DNA of 64,000 bases from Elephas maximus indicus (taxonomy: Eukaryota; Chordata; Mammalia; Proboscidea; Elephantidae), in assembly GCF_024166365.1 (NCBI RefSeq), contig NC_064827.1, positions 55,580,635 to 55,644,634 of the forward strand, written 5' to 3'. A model generated the notes under the pieces. It had not been told where the DNA came from. It was given only the letters and a program-made list of their open reading frames with translations, and made no database searches. A program made the position numbers and the translations under genes. The number at the start of each line of letters is the position of its first letter. Positions within the stretch are counted from its first letter, which is position 1. Positions 9,863 through 20,300 of this stretch are shown here, piece by piece.

Positions 9863-11350
9863 TTATTGATTTTCTAACCAAAGAACTCCCTTTAGTATTG
9901 CTTGTAGTTTTGGTTTGGTTTTTATGAATTTCCTAAACTTGTGTTTATCTGGAAATGTCTTAATTTCTCCTTCATATTTAAGAGACAGTTTTACTGGATA
10001 TATGATTCTTGGCAGGCAATTTTTTCCTTCAGTTTTTTATGTAAGTCTTCCCACTGCCTTCTTGCCTGCATGGTTTCTGCCGAGTAGTCCGAGCTTATTC
10101 TTATTGGCTCTCCTTTGTAGATGACTTTTCATTTATCTCTCGCTGCTCTTATAATCCTCTCTTTATCTTTGGTTTTGGCAAGTTTGAGTATAATATGTCT
10201 CGGTGACTTTCCTTTTTTTTTTTCCCATTGGCAAATCTGCTGCAAAAGACTTCTTTTTTTTTTTGCTTCAGTTTTTTTTAAAATAATTTTTATTGTGCTT
10301 TAAGTGAAAGTTTACAAATCAAGTTAGCCTCTCACATATAAACTTATATACACCTTACTAGATACTCCCATTTACTCTCCCCCTAATGAGTCAGCCCATT
10401 CCCTCCTTCAAGTGTCTCCTTTCGTGACCGTTTTGCCAGTTTCTAACCCTCTCTACCCAACGCAGTCTCAAGTGTCCACCCGATACAAGTAGCTCACTCC
10501 TCATCAGCATCTCTTTCCAACCCATTGTCCAGTCCAATCCATGTCTGATGAGTTGTCTTCAGAAATTGTTCCTGTCCTGGGCCAACAGAAGGTTTTGGGA
10601 CTGTGACCGCCGGGATTCTTCTAGTCTCGGTCAGACCATTAACTCTGGTCTTTTATGAGAATTTGGGGTCTGCATTAACTTTCTTTTAAGATCTACCTTA
10701 TGTGGAGTTCGGTGAGCATCTTGGATAGATATCTTCTCGTCTTTCACAGTATCAGAGAAGTTTTCTGCCAACAAATCTCCAACAATTTTCTCTGTATTTT
10801 CTGTTATCCTTCCCTGTTCTGGTACTCCAATCACTGGTAGTTTATTTCTCTTGATAGAGTCCCACATGATTCTTGAGGTTTCTTCATTTTTTAAAATTCT
10901 TTTATCTGATTTTTCTTCACATATATTAGTGCCAAGTGATTTATCTTCGAGTTCAGGAATTCACGCTTCTACTTGCTCAGTTCTGCTCCTCTGACTTTCT
11001 ATTGAGTTGTCTAATTCTGTAATTTTATTGTTAATTTTCTGAATTTCTGATTGCTGTCTGTGTATGAATTTTTCCATCTTATTAAACTTTTCATTATGTT
11101 CCTGAATAAGCTTTCTAATTTCTTCAATTGCTTTATCTGTGCGTTCTTTGGCTTGTCCTGTGTGTTGCCTCATTTCCTTCCTGATGTCTCGAAGGGTTCT
11201 TTATATTAAACTTTTGTATTCTGCATCTGGTAATTCCAGGAATGCACTTTCATTTAGAAGATCCCTGGATTCTTTGTTTTGAGAGCCTGTTGAGGCAATC
11301 ATGGTCTGTTTCTTTATGTGACTTGATATTGACTGTTGTCTCTGAGCCAT
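9863..11350 (-). pseudogene. L1-A ORF1 (RNA-binding protein), broken and interrupted
   Basis: ORF1 starts at the ATG at 11350-11348 (peptide MAQRQQSISSHIKKQ) and ends with WLENQ at the TAA at 9865-9863. Removing the nested insertion and one duplication copy leaves about 1,017 nt, or 338 codons, the usual ORF1 length. In order it has an N-terminal segment, a coiled coil (heptads in 11173-10961), the RRM-like segment with IGVPEQ and IQDAHRTPHKVD (10867-10680), and the C-terminal domain with RHIILKLAKTKDKERI and ETMQARRQW (about 10.2-9.88 kb). It has in-frame stops, and a foreign L1 fragment splits it between DLKRK and SPRHI. Active ORF1 proteins form trimers that coat L1 RNA. Confidence 0.9.
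10206..10687 (-). mobile_element. nested L1 3' fragment inside L1-A ORF1, with an RTE scrap in its tail
   Basis: About 400 bp of L1 3' UTR (about 10,280-10,677) lies in the same orientation as L1-A. It is flanked by near-identical duplications ACTTTCCTTTT (10,206-10,216) and ACTTTCTTTT (10,678-10,687). On the minus strand, past the L1 3' terminus, come a short A-run, CTGAAGC, a second A-run of 11, about 30 nt, and a final A-run of 11. The 30 nt, read on the plus strand, include GGCAAATCTGCTGCAAAAGA, which matches RTE coding sequence at 19,708-19,733. The structure is that of an L1 insertion carrying a short 3' transduction. Confidence 0.8.
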
Positions 11351-12665
11351 CTATAAGTTATTGTATTAGTTTATGCTTGCTTACTGTGTCATAGCTGCTT
11401 GCTTTGTTTTGTTTTGGTATACCCCTAAGGGTTGCTTGAGTGAGCTAGCTTGATTATTTTCACCTTTGGAGCTCTGGTGTCCTGCCCCCAGCTGGCTAGA
11501 GCTGTTATCAGGTATATCAGTCTAGGAGTGCATTGAGTTTTCTTGTATGAATTCAGCTCAGGTTTCCAGGTAGCTGATCATCAAGTGTGTGGTACAGGCT
11601 CTGTCCTACAGTCTTAGAGAGGCACGGGTGATTGGCGTATATACTGGTATCTGATTGCAGCAGGGGGTCACACTCTGAACATGCAGGGGACTGGAACTGA
11701 TCCCCAGGTGTCTCTGAGGAAAACACGTCTCTGTTCCCTAGAGCATGCTGTGGGTGGGTTCTGCAGAGGGATCATGGGCACCCGAAGTTTTTGGTTGTAA
11801 GGACTGGGAGGTACCAGTTATCTTTGGACCCCTGTCACAGATGGCTGGGTGACCTGAGTGGAGCTACCAGTCCTTAGGTCCCTGATGTGGGTAGGCAAGG
11901 ACCTTGTTTAATAGGCAAAGCAATGTCAAATGTCAAACACCCACCTCTCCACCGCACAGCCGAAATGGTTGGAGTTTGCCAACATGGGCCTATTCTCCCG
12001 AAATAGGCCCACACAGGTCCATGCAGAAGGGAAAGGTGCTGAAGGTCCATGGATGGTTCATGCCTAAGCAGGAGCCGCTTCTGTCCTGAGCTCCTCCGGT
12101 TAATGGAGCTAGCAAATTATGTTTTCCCCCCAGTTGCAAATTTTTTCTTTCTCCATGGCCGGGAAAGTGGCCCTAGGTGCTCACCAGGGTCTATCTCAGT
12201 CCCAGGGATTCAGCCACTGAAGTCGGCCTGGGGGTGGTAGGGGCACGGTAAAATATACCCAAGTACACCAGGCGCTCCCTGGAAACTCTATGGAGCCGTT
12301 CTTTTTTTTTGTACTTAGCTTTTGCCGAGAGTGCCGTTCTCCTCAGGTTCCAGAGGTGTGAGTAGGCTGTGTGGCCGGCTGTTTCTCCCTGAGGAAACTG
12401 CAGCTGAATGCTAGTACCAGCCCGCTGCCACTGCCACTGCAGCTCTGGGAATGGTGCCTGAGGGCTTCCTGCAATTCAGGTCCGGTAACCGGTCTCCACT
12501 TCCGAACGGTCTCTTCCTCCCCCTGCCCCTCAGTTCGTTGTCTAAGTTTGCTTTGATGCTCAGGGCTCCCAGCTTGTCACAAATATACTCGTTTCACTTG
12601 TTTTTGGGTCTCTGTTGTAAAGAGGGCTCACTGGAAGTGTCTATTCTGCCATCATGGCTCCGCAA
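11351..12665 (-). promoter_or_regulatory. L1-A 5' UTR / internal promoter region
   Basis: This is about 1.3 kb of more GC-rich sequence upstream of ORF1. It ends (right side) with a GAGCCATGATGGCAGAATAG motif on the minus strand, the expected 5' terminus of a full-length L1. L1 5' UTRs carry an internal RNA polymerase II promoter, and a YY1-like ATGGC core sits at the very start. Short open frames on the plus strand here (11,904-12,708) are chance frames. Presence of the 5' terminus is clear; promoter activity is inferred from the family. Confidence 0.75.
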
Positions 12666-12840
12666 GGCAAATGATTTTAGAAGTGGATCACCATGTCTTT
12701 TTTCCTAGTCTGTCTTGGCCTGGAAGTTCCAGTGTAACCTGTTCACCATGGGTGACCCTGCTGGTATTTGAAATACTGGTGCCATAGCTTCCAGCATCAC
12801 AGCAACACACAAGCCACCACAGTACCATACACTGGTAGAT
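12666..12840 (-). mobile_element. RTE-B part 2 (upstream of the endonuclease)
   Basis: The sequence after the L1-A right duplication resumes the RTE 5' region on the minus strand: CCTAGTCTGTCTTGGCCTGG, then ATGGGTGACCCTGCTGGTAT, then CCAGCATCACAGCAACACAC. It continues the text broken at 4,319. I place it in the RTE from memory of the afrotherian RTE consensus, because no other copy in this window reaches so far 5'. Confidence 0.6.
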
Positions 12841-12944
12841 ACAACAGAGGTAAATAACTGCAAGATAATAAAAAAAAAAGATAATAGATAATATTAAATG
12901 TAAAATAATTTGAAAGTGTTGAGTTTTGAGTATTTAGTACTTTC

Positions 12945-15010
12945 CCCCCCCAATAATACTTTGTTGTGTTTTAGGTGAATGTTTACAGAGCAAATTAGGT
13001 TCCCGTTTAACTATTTTTATAGAAATTGACCCATGCCGTTGGTTACAATTTTCACAATGTGTCAGCATTCTCATTATTTCCATTGTTTTTGTTCTGTTTT
13101 CATTGATCTTGCTTCCCTTCCCCTCTTTTCCTTCTCATATTTGCTTTCGGGTCAGTGTTAACCATTGGTCTCATAGAGTTGGTTGTTTAAGGGAACACAT
13201 TACTCATGGGTGGTAGTGTTTGTCTTATAAGCCAATTTATTATTTGGCTGAAAGGTGACCTCTTGAAATAGCTTTAGTTCCAAGTTCAAAGGTATCTTAT
13301 GGTCTTGGGGCTTCCTGTATTCTCTATCAGTCCAGTAGGTCTGGCCTTTTTTAGGAATTTGAATTTCGTTCTACATTTTTCTCCTATTGTATCCGGGAAC
13401 CTCTATTGTGTCTCTGGTCAGAGCTGTTGGTAGTGGTAGCCTGGCATCATCTAATTCTTCTGGTCTCAGGTTAGAAAAGGCCATGGTTCATGTGGACTGT
13501 TAGTCCTATGGACTAGTTTCTTCTTTGAACCTTTAATTTCCTTCATTCTCTTTTGCTCCATATGAGTAGAGACCAATAGTTGTATCTTAGGCGACTGCTT
13601 GCAAGCATCTAAGACCCCAGATGCTACTTACCAAATTCAGATATAGAACATTATCTTTATGAAATATGTTATGCCAATTGACTAAGTTGCCCACTAAGAC
13701 TATGGTCCTAAACCTTTTAATCTGATAAAACAGTCCCTTGAGTTGTTTGGATAAGTCTGGGAAGCTTCCGTAATTGTGCACACTATGTTCTTTGTTGTAT
13801 ATATGGATATATATGCAGCACCCAGAAACGTGTATATACATATGCCTACAGAAACCCCTATACATATACATGTATTTACTTGCATGTGCTTTCTTATACA
13901 GACATATGTATACATATCTACCTACGTAACTACACACATTTTTTTGGCTGTTATTACTGTTGTTGCAAACTTATATATGTTATAGTATTTACTGAATTTA
14001 TCCCTTTTTCTTGTATCTTTATTTACCTTGGTCAAGTCGTGTTGACTTCACCCATATTTTGTATTGCTTTTCCCATCACCAAAAACAACACAATCTGCTA
14101 TCTGGAAAGTGATTTCCCCTCCCTGTCTCTCCCACCCCTGGTACCCATCAAAGAAAGTTGCGATGTGTGTATATCTGTTCCTGGATTTTTTAAACAGTGG
14201 TCTCACACAATATTTGTCCTTTTGTGACTGATTTATTTCACTCAGCATAATATCCTCTGGATTCATTCATGTTATGTTTTACAGACTCCTCATTATTCTT
14301 TATGGTAGTGTAGTATTCCATTGTATGTATATACCACAATTTGTTTATCCATTCATTCATCGGTAGGCACTTTGGCTGTTTCCATCTTTTTGTTATTGTG
14401 AATAATGCTACAGTGAACATAGGTATGCATATGTCTATTTGTGTCACTGCTCTTCTATCTCTTGGATATATACCTAGGAGTGGAATTCTGGATCATAAGG
14501 CATTTCAATTTTTTGGGGGTAAGTGCCAAACTATTTCTCATAATGGTTATACCATTTTACAATCTCACCAGCAATGTATAAGAGTTCCAGTCTCCCCACT
14601 ACCTTGCCAGTATTTGTTGTTTTCTGTTTTTTTGATCATTGCCATTTTTGCTGAGGTGAGGTGGTATCTCATTGTAGTTTTGATTTAATGGCTAAAGATC
14701 ACGAGCATCTTTTCATGTGTTTGTTGGCCGTCTGAATGTCTTCTTTGGTGAGGTGTCTGTTCATGTCTTTTGCCCATTTTTTTGATTGGATCACTTGCTT
14801 TTTACTGTTGAGTTGTTGAATTTTTCTATATAGTTTAGAGATTAGACCCTTATCAGATACGTTGCTGCTGAAGGCTTTTTCCCAGTCTATAGTTTCTCTT
14901 TTTACTCTCTTGGCAGTCTTTTTATGAGCATAAGTATTTAATTTTTAGGCAGTCCCAGTAATCTAATTTGTCTTCTGTTGCTTATACATTTTTTGTTGTG
15001 TTTGATAGTA
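12945..15010 (-). mobile_element. L1-C: older 5'-truncated L1
   Basis: The left end has an L1-like 3' terminus (TTGTTGTGTTTTAGGTGAAT), clearly different from that of L1-A and L1-E, so this is another, older subfamily. The C-terminal part of ORF2 is readable in 14447-14048, with WINKLWYIHTMEYYT. The element is truncated around 15.0 kb, within the ORF2 C-terminal half, and no ORF is usable. The AT-rich stretch at 13.79-13.93 kb is rich in TATA/CATA simple sequence. Confidence 0.85.
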
Positions 15011-15529
15011 GTACCTTTGTTTTTAAGATAACATATTTAATTGTAAATTTGTATAATTTAGTTTTTAATAATGACTATGTTTGACTTGCAATATTCTTGA
15101 AAATATTACAGTTAGCTCTTGCAAGCCAGTACAAGCTAGCTCCAGCACATTCCTGGGTTAGAGTTAGTCTTTCTTGGAGATTTGAGTTTTGATAAGTGTA
15201 GGAGGAAAGAGGCAGGCATTTGAGCTTTCCGTCTCATTTCTTTGCCCCACAACTTTCACTCTTCTTTCTGTGTTAAAATCCTAATGACGTTGTAGAATTC
15301 GATAAAAGATGGGCTTTCTCCCTGTAAAGGTGCAAACTGAACTAGCATAGCTGGGGGAGGAATGAAACTCAGAGAAGGAGTCACATGGAAGCTCAAGTTC
15401 CTAAACAGTGCTCATCGTCAGTGGACACCCTGTTCAGTCCTGCCAACTCTTATGATCATCCTGATGACCTGATTCTCATGAAGAGGAACTGGGCTTCATG
15501 TAACGGTGTAAATAGAGTTTTGGCGGGGT
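15011..15529. other. no gene recognised
   Basis: Apparently unique, non-coding sequence. I see no motif, repeat or plausible exon. Confidence 0.4.
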
Positions 15530-15540
15530 GTGGGTAGTGA

Positions 15541-15850
15541 TTTTTTTTTTTTTTTTTTTTTAGTTTTTACCTCATTTATTGTCGGCTACATAATAGTAGC
15601 TAGACATTTGGCTTCTGTACTTGGGAGGATTATCCCACTCTCTAATGACAATATGGTGCTCTATTATTTGCAGTATTACACTTTTAGGGGAGAACAGGGA
15701 AAAGTCAAAGCCAGCCAATATAATCATTATCATGAGCAGACAACAGGATATAGCCACCATCGTCCGATGCTTCTCATGCCAAAGCTCATTAATGTGCGTA
15801 ATTTTGTTAGTTTTGCAGTAAGGATTCTTTAGGGCATTCACACTGTGAGA
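15541..15850 (-). pseudogene. possible retrotransposed transcript fragment, source unknown
   Basis: On the minus strand a segment of about 280 bp ends in AATAAA (plus-strand TTTATT at about 15,576-15,581), then about 14 nt, then a run of about 20 A. That is the layout of a polyadenylated transcript copied into DNA. The minus frame 15841-15572 is open for 89 codons and contains a hydrophobic stretch (ISCCLLMIMIILAGF), but I recognise no protein. I could not find convincing flanking duplications. It could also be the tail of an unrecognised repeat. Confidence 0.35.
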
Positions 15851-17243
15851 GGCGAGAAGGAAAAGCTAATTTAACAAGGTTGTCACCTTCTTGAAAGCAT
15901 ATTCAGAGGTTTGCTAGCTGAAGAAATTCAAATAAAAAGGAGGGGTCAGTGCTGAAAGCTTTCTCTTCCTTTCCCCATTTCCCTTTCTCTTCATTCGACA
16001 GGAACTTCTGGAAATAAAATATGTCTAACAAATGGAGAAAGAGAGGAAATTAGAGAAAAGCTACATTTCTTTTCTTTTCTTTTTTTCCTTTGAAAGCTGT
16101 ACACGAAGGATATGTAGCTTGTGTGGAATAGGTGAGGTGTTCTGTAGCTCTCAGTGACATTACCACAGGGAATCTGGGGCCATAGGTGTGCAGGTGGGGC
16201 TGTCAATCAGAGACAACATCAAGGGCTCTTACAAAAACAAAAGGAAAGAAAATGGATGTTTAATCAATAAAGTTGCTTTCTGCTTAACCTTTTGTGTTTT
16301 AAGCAACATTCACTGGAGCCCAGCAACAGAGTCCAATATTTAACACATAAAAGGTACTCAAAAAGGTGAAGCCTTGGAGAGCAGCTAGAAAGTAAAGATG
16401 GAACTGAGGGTAAAGGAATGCAAAGAAAAAGACTTGGAGGAGAAGGAGGTCAAATAGATGTTTAAAAGCAGGGAGCCATTAAGAGTAGGCTGGGGACCAC
16501 TAAAGGGACAGATGTGAGGGCCCAGTGTTAGACCATGTAGGTGTTGGACATCTGGTGATCCTCACTATATACAACTTCCCTTTCCTTACTATGGAAGGTA
16601 ATCATAACAATTCAAGCTGTGGCTGAAAAAGCGGGAGGAAGAAGCAGCCATGATAAACTCAAATTATCATTTAAACTGTTGATTCTGATGGCACCCAGTT
16701 GACTCCCTGTATTCACTCAGATTTAGGGTACATAGTTCAAGATGGTGGACTGGGCAGCATTAAGCACATGTCAAAGAAAACAGCTGGGTGAGAGCCTTTG
16801 ACTCTTTGGCAATACCCAAGATAGATCAATCGTTATCTTCTGGACTACCTAAACAGCCTCCGATCGGCTTGCCTCGACATTCAAGTCCATCCTTCGGTGT
16901 CACTAGAGTTGTGCGTTTTTAATTTAAAAAAGAAAAATAAGATCAATTTTGTAAATGTGTAAAGAGGAAACTAATAACCACCCATATTTCATGCACATTT
17001 TTATTTCCTTCCTTCCTTTGTCTCTCCCATCCTTCCTTTATTCAACATTTATTGAGTACTTATTATGTGACAGAAATTGTTTTAAGAGATACGAAGATAA
17101 ATACAACTTATACCTTGACTTTGTCTGGAAAGGAAGACATATAGACAAATGATTGCTGTATTTTGTTTCAGTGTATGGACATATTTTTTAGTTGTATTTT
17201 TGTAATTATTTGGATTATTCATGTTGGCTAAGCAACATTTGCA
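15851..17243. other. no gene recognised
   Basis: No gene is supported. Around 17,035-17,140 there is a TTCAACATTTATTGAGTACT segment typical of old dispersed repeats. The minus frame 16206-15991 has no recognisable feature. Confidence 0.4.
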
Positions 17244-17442
17244 TCCAAAAAACCCAAACCCATCGCCGTCAAGTTGATTATGACTCATGATGACCTTAGA
17301 GAATAGAGTCCCCATTGAGTTTGGAATCTTTAGGGAAGAAGCCTGACACATCTTTCTCCCACAGAGACGCTGGTGGGTTCAAACTGTTGACCTTCCAGTT
17401 AGCAGCTGAGTACTTTAACCACTGCACTCCAGGGCTTCTTAA
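17244..17442 (-). mobile_element. AfroSINE (long form)
   Basis: It starts (left) with an A-rich 3' tail, then the GCCGTCAAGTTGATTATGAC block and, at the right, TTAACCACTGCACTCCAGGG, the tRNA-like 5' head read in reverse. The middle keeps the CATCTTTCTCCC segment found only in long copies. Confidence 0.85.
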
Positions 17443-17747
17443 GAAATACATGCAAATAGTGAAAAATTAACAAGTTACAAACGACGTGGAGTAAAAGTTA
17501 AGTCTCCTACATCTGTCCTCTAGCTACCTAACTTTTTTCCCTGAGGCAACCATAGGTACTAGTTTCTCTTTTTTTTTTTTTTCTAAGTGTATATAAGTAT
17601 ATGATATGGTGAAAGAATACAACCCTGACACACACCTTTCCTGACTTTAAACCAATCAGTATCCCCTTGTTCTGTCCGAACAACTGCCTCTTGATCTATG
17701 TAAAGGTTCCTCACGAGCACAATTAAGCGTTCTGGAATTCCCATTCT

Positions 17748-18479
17748 TCACAGTGTTATCCATAGTTTGTTATGATCCACACGGTCAAATGTCTTTGCAT
17801 AATCAATAAAACACAGGTAAACATCCTCCTGGTATTCTCTGCTTTCAGCCAGGATCCATCTGACATCAGCAATGATATCCCTGGTTTCACATCCTCTTCT
17901 GAAACTGGCCTGAATTTCTGGCAGTTCCCTGTCGATATACTGCTGCAACCATTTTTGAATGATCTTCAGCAGAATTTTGCTTGCGTGTGATATTAATGAC
18001 ATTGTTCTATAATTTCCACATTTGGTTGGATCACCTTTCTTGGGAATAGGCATAAATATGGATCTCTTCCAGTCAGCTGACCAGGAAGCTGTCTTCCACA
18101 TTTCTTGGCATAGACGAGTGAGCACCTCCAGCACTGCATCTGTTTGTTGAAACATCTCAATTGATATTCCATCAATTCCTGGAGCCTTGTTTTTTGCCAA
18201 TGCCTTCAGAGCAGCTTGGACTTCTTCCTTCAGTACCATCGGTTCCTGATCATATGCCGTCTCTTGAAATGGTTGAATATCGACTAAATCTTTTTGGTAT
18301 AATGACTCTGTGTATTCCTTCCATCTTCTTTTGATGCTTCCTGCGTCATTTAATATTTTCCCCATGGAATCCTTCACTATTGTAACTTGAGCCTTGAAGT
18401 TTTTCTTCAGTTCTTTCAGCTTGAGAAACGCCCAGCGTGTTCTTCCCTTTTGTTTTTCCATCTCTAGCTCTTTGCACAT
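17748..18479 (-). pseudogene. RTE-C ORF fragment: linker and reverse-transcriptase N-terminal part
   Basis: This 243-codon open frame in the inverted arm contains KNKAPGIDGISIEMFQ, the start of the reverse-transcriptase domain, then FMPIPKKGD, LQQYIDRELPEIQASFRRG and a VYLCFIDYAKTFDRVDH block. The last holds the first catalytic aspartate region (FIDYAKTFD). The endonuclease upstream (18.5-19.36 kb) is readable but frameshifted. It cannot make a working enzyme because its C-terminal half lies in the opposite orientation. Confidence 0.85.
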
Positions 18480-19314
18480 GTCATTACAATACTTTATTTT
18501 TGTCTTTTCGAGAGGCCCTTTGAAATCTTCTGTTCAGTTCTTTTACTTCATCAGTTCTTCCTTTTGCTTTAGCTGCTCAATGCTCAAGAAGTTTCAGAGT
18601 CTTCTCTGACATCCACCGTGGTCTTTTCTTTCTTTCCTCTCTTTTCAGTGACCTCTTGCTTTCTGCACGGATGATGTCCTTGACGTCATTCCACAGCTCG
18701 TCTGGTCTTCGATCACTAGTGTTCAATGCATCAAATCTATGCTTGAGATGGTCTCTAAATTCAGGTGGGATATACTCAAGGTCATATTTTGGCTCTCATG
18801 GACTTGCTCTGATTTTCTTCGGTTTCAGCCTGAACTTGCATGTGAGCAATTGATGGTCTGTTCCACAGTCGGCCCCTGGCCTTGTTCTGACTGATGATAT
18901 TGAGCTTTTCCATCGTCTTTTTCCACCGATGTAGTCAATTTGATTTCTATGTATTCCATCTGGCAAGGTCCAAGTGTATAGTCACCGTCTATGTTAGTGA
19001 AAGAAGGCATTTGCAATGAAGAAGTCGTTGGTCTTGCAAAATTCTATCATTTGATCTCCGGCATTGTTTCTATCACCAAGGCCATATTTTCCAACTACTG
19101 ATCCTTCTTCTTTGTGTCCAACTTCCACATTCCAATCGCCAGTAATTATCAATGCATCTTGATTGCGTATTCAATCAATTTCAGACTGCAGCCGCTGATA
19201 AAAATCTTCTATTTCTTCATCTTTGGCCCTAGTGGTTGGTGCGTAAATTTGAATAATAGTCGTATTAACTGGTCTTCCTTATAAAAAAAAAAAAAAATTA
19301 TCCTTTCACTGACA

Positions 19315-20127
19315 GTGTTGTACTTCAGGATAGATCTTGAAATGTTCTTTTTGACGATGAATAATCTGTATGGTGAAGAAATAATACGAGAAGCTGGACT
19401 ATATGAAGAAGAACGGGGCATCAAGATTGGAGGAAGACTCATTAACCTGCGTTATGCAGATAACACAACCTTGCTTGCTGAAAGTGAAGAGGACTTGAAG
19501 CCCTTACTAATGAAGATCAAAGACCACAGCCTTCAGTATGGATTATACCTCACCATAAAGAAAACAAAAATCCTCACAACTGGACCAATGAGCAACATCA
19601 TGATAAATGGAGAAAAGATTGAAGTTGTCAAGGATTTCATTTTACTTGGATTCACAATCAACAGCCATGGAAGCAGCAGTCAAGAAATCAAAACACGCAT
19701 TGCATTGGGCAAATCTGCTGCAAAGGACCTCTTCAAAGTGCTGAAGAGCAAAGATGTCACCCTGAAGACTAAGGTGCACCTGACCCAAGCCAGGGTATTT
19801 TCGATCGCATCATATGCATGTGAAAGTTGGACAATGAATGAGAAAGACCGAAGAAGAGTCGACACCTTTGAATTGTGGTGTTGGCGAAGAATATTGAATA
19901 TACCATGGACTGCCAAAAGAATGAACAAATGTGTCTTAGAGGAAGTACAACCAGAATGCTCCTTAGAAGCAAGGATGGCGAGACTGCATCTTACATACTT
20001 TGGACATGTTGTCAGGAGGGTTCAGTCCCTGGAGAAGGACATCATGCTTGGCAGAGTACAGGGTCAGCGGAAAAGAGGAAGCCCCTCAATGAGGTGGATT
20101 GACACAATGGCTGCAGCAATGAGCTGA
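19315..20127 (+). pseudogene. RTE-C ORF fragment: reverse-transcriptase C-terminal part, chimeric start
   Basis: This 270-codon frame is RTE sequence from about residue 17 on (LYGEEIIREAGLYEEE), through NLRYADNTTLLAES, where the usual YADD active site reads YADN, to the C-terminal SYACESW and CWRRILNIPW blocks. The first 16 or so residues come from the antisense arm, so the apparent start codon is an accident of the inversion. The changed YADN would itself be expected to cripple the enzyme. I see no reason to think it is expressed. Confidence 0.85.
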
Positions 20128-20236
20128 AGCATAACAACGATGGTAAGGATGGTGCAGGACCGGGCAGTGTTTCATTCTGTTGTGCATGGGGTTGCTATGA
20201 GTCGGAACTGACTCGATGGCACCTAACAACGACAAC

Positions 20237-20300
20237 AAGTATATGTGCATATACTTATAAATATATACGTATACACATATACATACACATGCAAGTATCA
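20237..20300. repeat. AT/CA-rich simple sequence
   Basis: A run of alternating TATA, CATA and TACA steps sits directly after the RTE-C tail. It may be pre-existing target sequence, since AAGTATATG is also found at the left edge of RTE-C. Confidence 0.6.

Larger units (their letters stand above)
4320..12665 (-). mobile_element. L1-A: full-length, inactive L1 LINE
   Basis: Read on the minus strand this is a complete L1. It has a 5' UTR starting with a GAGCCATGATGGC motif typical of L1 5' ends, then ORF1, a spacer of about 450 nt, ORF2, a 3' UTR of about 1 kb and a poly(A) end. Both ORFs carry stops and frameshifts, and ORF1 is interrupted by a nested insertion. The element sits inside RTE-B with matching short duplications at its ends. 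It shares its lineage with L1-E at 57.5 kb, to which it is alignable along its length by eye. The 3' end is unusual: two poly(T) tracts, with part of the 3' UTR present twice. Confidence 0.9.
17595..20245 (+). mobile_element. RTE-C: RTE LINE with inverted 5' part (twin priming)
   Basis: The 3' part (19,363-20,236) is on the plus strand and ends in the element's (AAC)n-like tail. The 5' part (about 17,604-19,362) is the same element on the minus strand, from the endonuclease to the RT motif. At the junction, GACGATGAAT (minus-strand copy) meets AATCTGTATG (plus-strand copy) sharing AAT. Comparison with RTE-A at 1,985-2,020 shows only about 7 nt (CCTATTC) missing between the two arms. AAGTATATG (17,595-17,603 and 20,237-20,245) flanks the whole as a 9-bp duplication. 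The element is 5' truncated and its ORF is broken. Confidence 0.9.

Noticed and set aside
10631..11173. a separate coiled-coil host gene
   Set aside because: The frames match L1 ORF1 (coiled coil, then IGVPEQ and AHRTPHKVD), in the right order and orientation for L1-A.
13700..13985. Tyr/Ile-rich overlapping frames at 13.6-14.2 kb
   Set aside because: They arise from TATA/CATA simple sequence inside the L1-C 3' UTR region.
17244..17442. a functional tRNA gene in the AfroSINE head
   Set aside because: The tRNA-like head of these SINEs is diverged and does not fold into a recognisable cloverleaf by eye.
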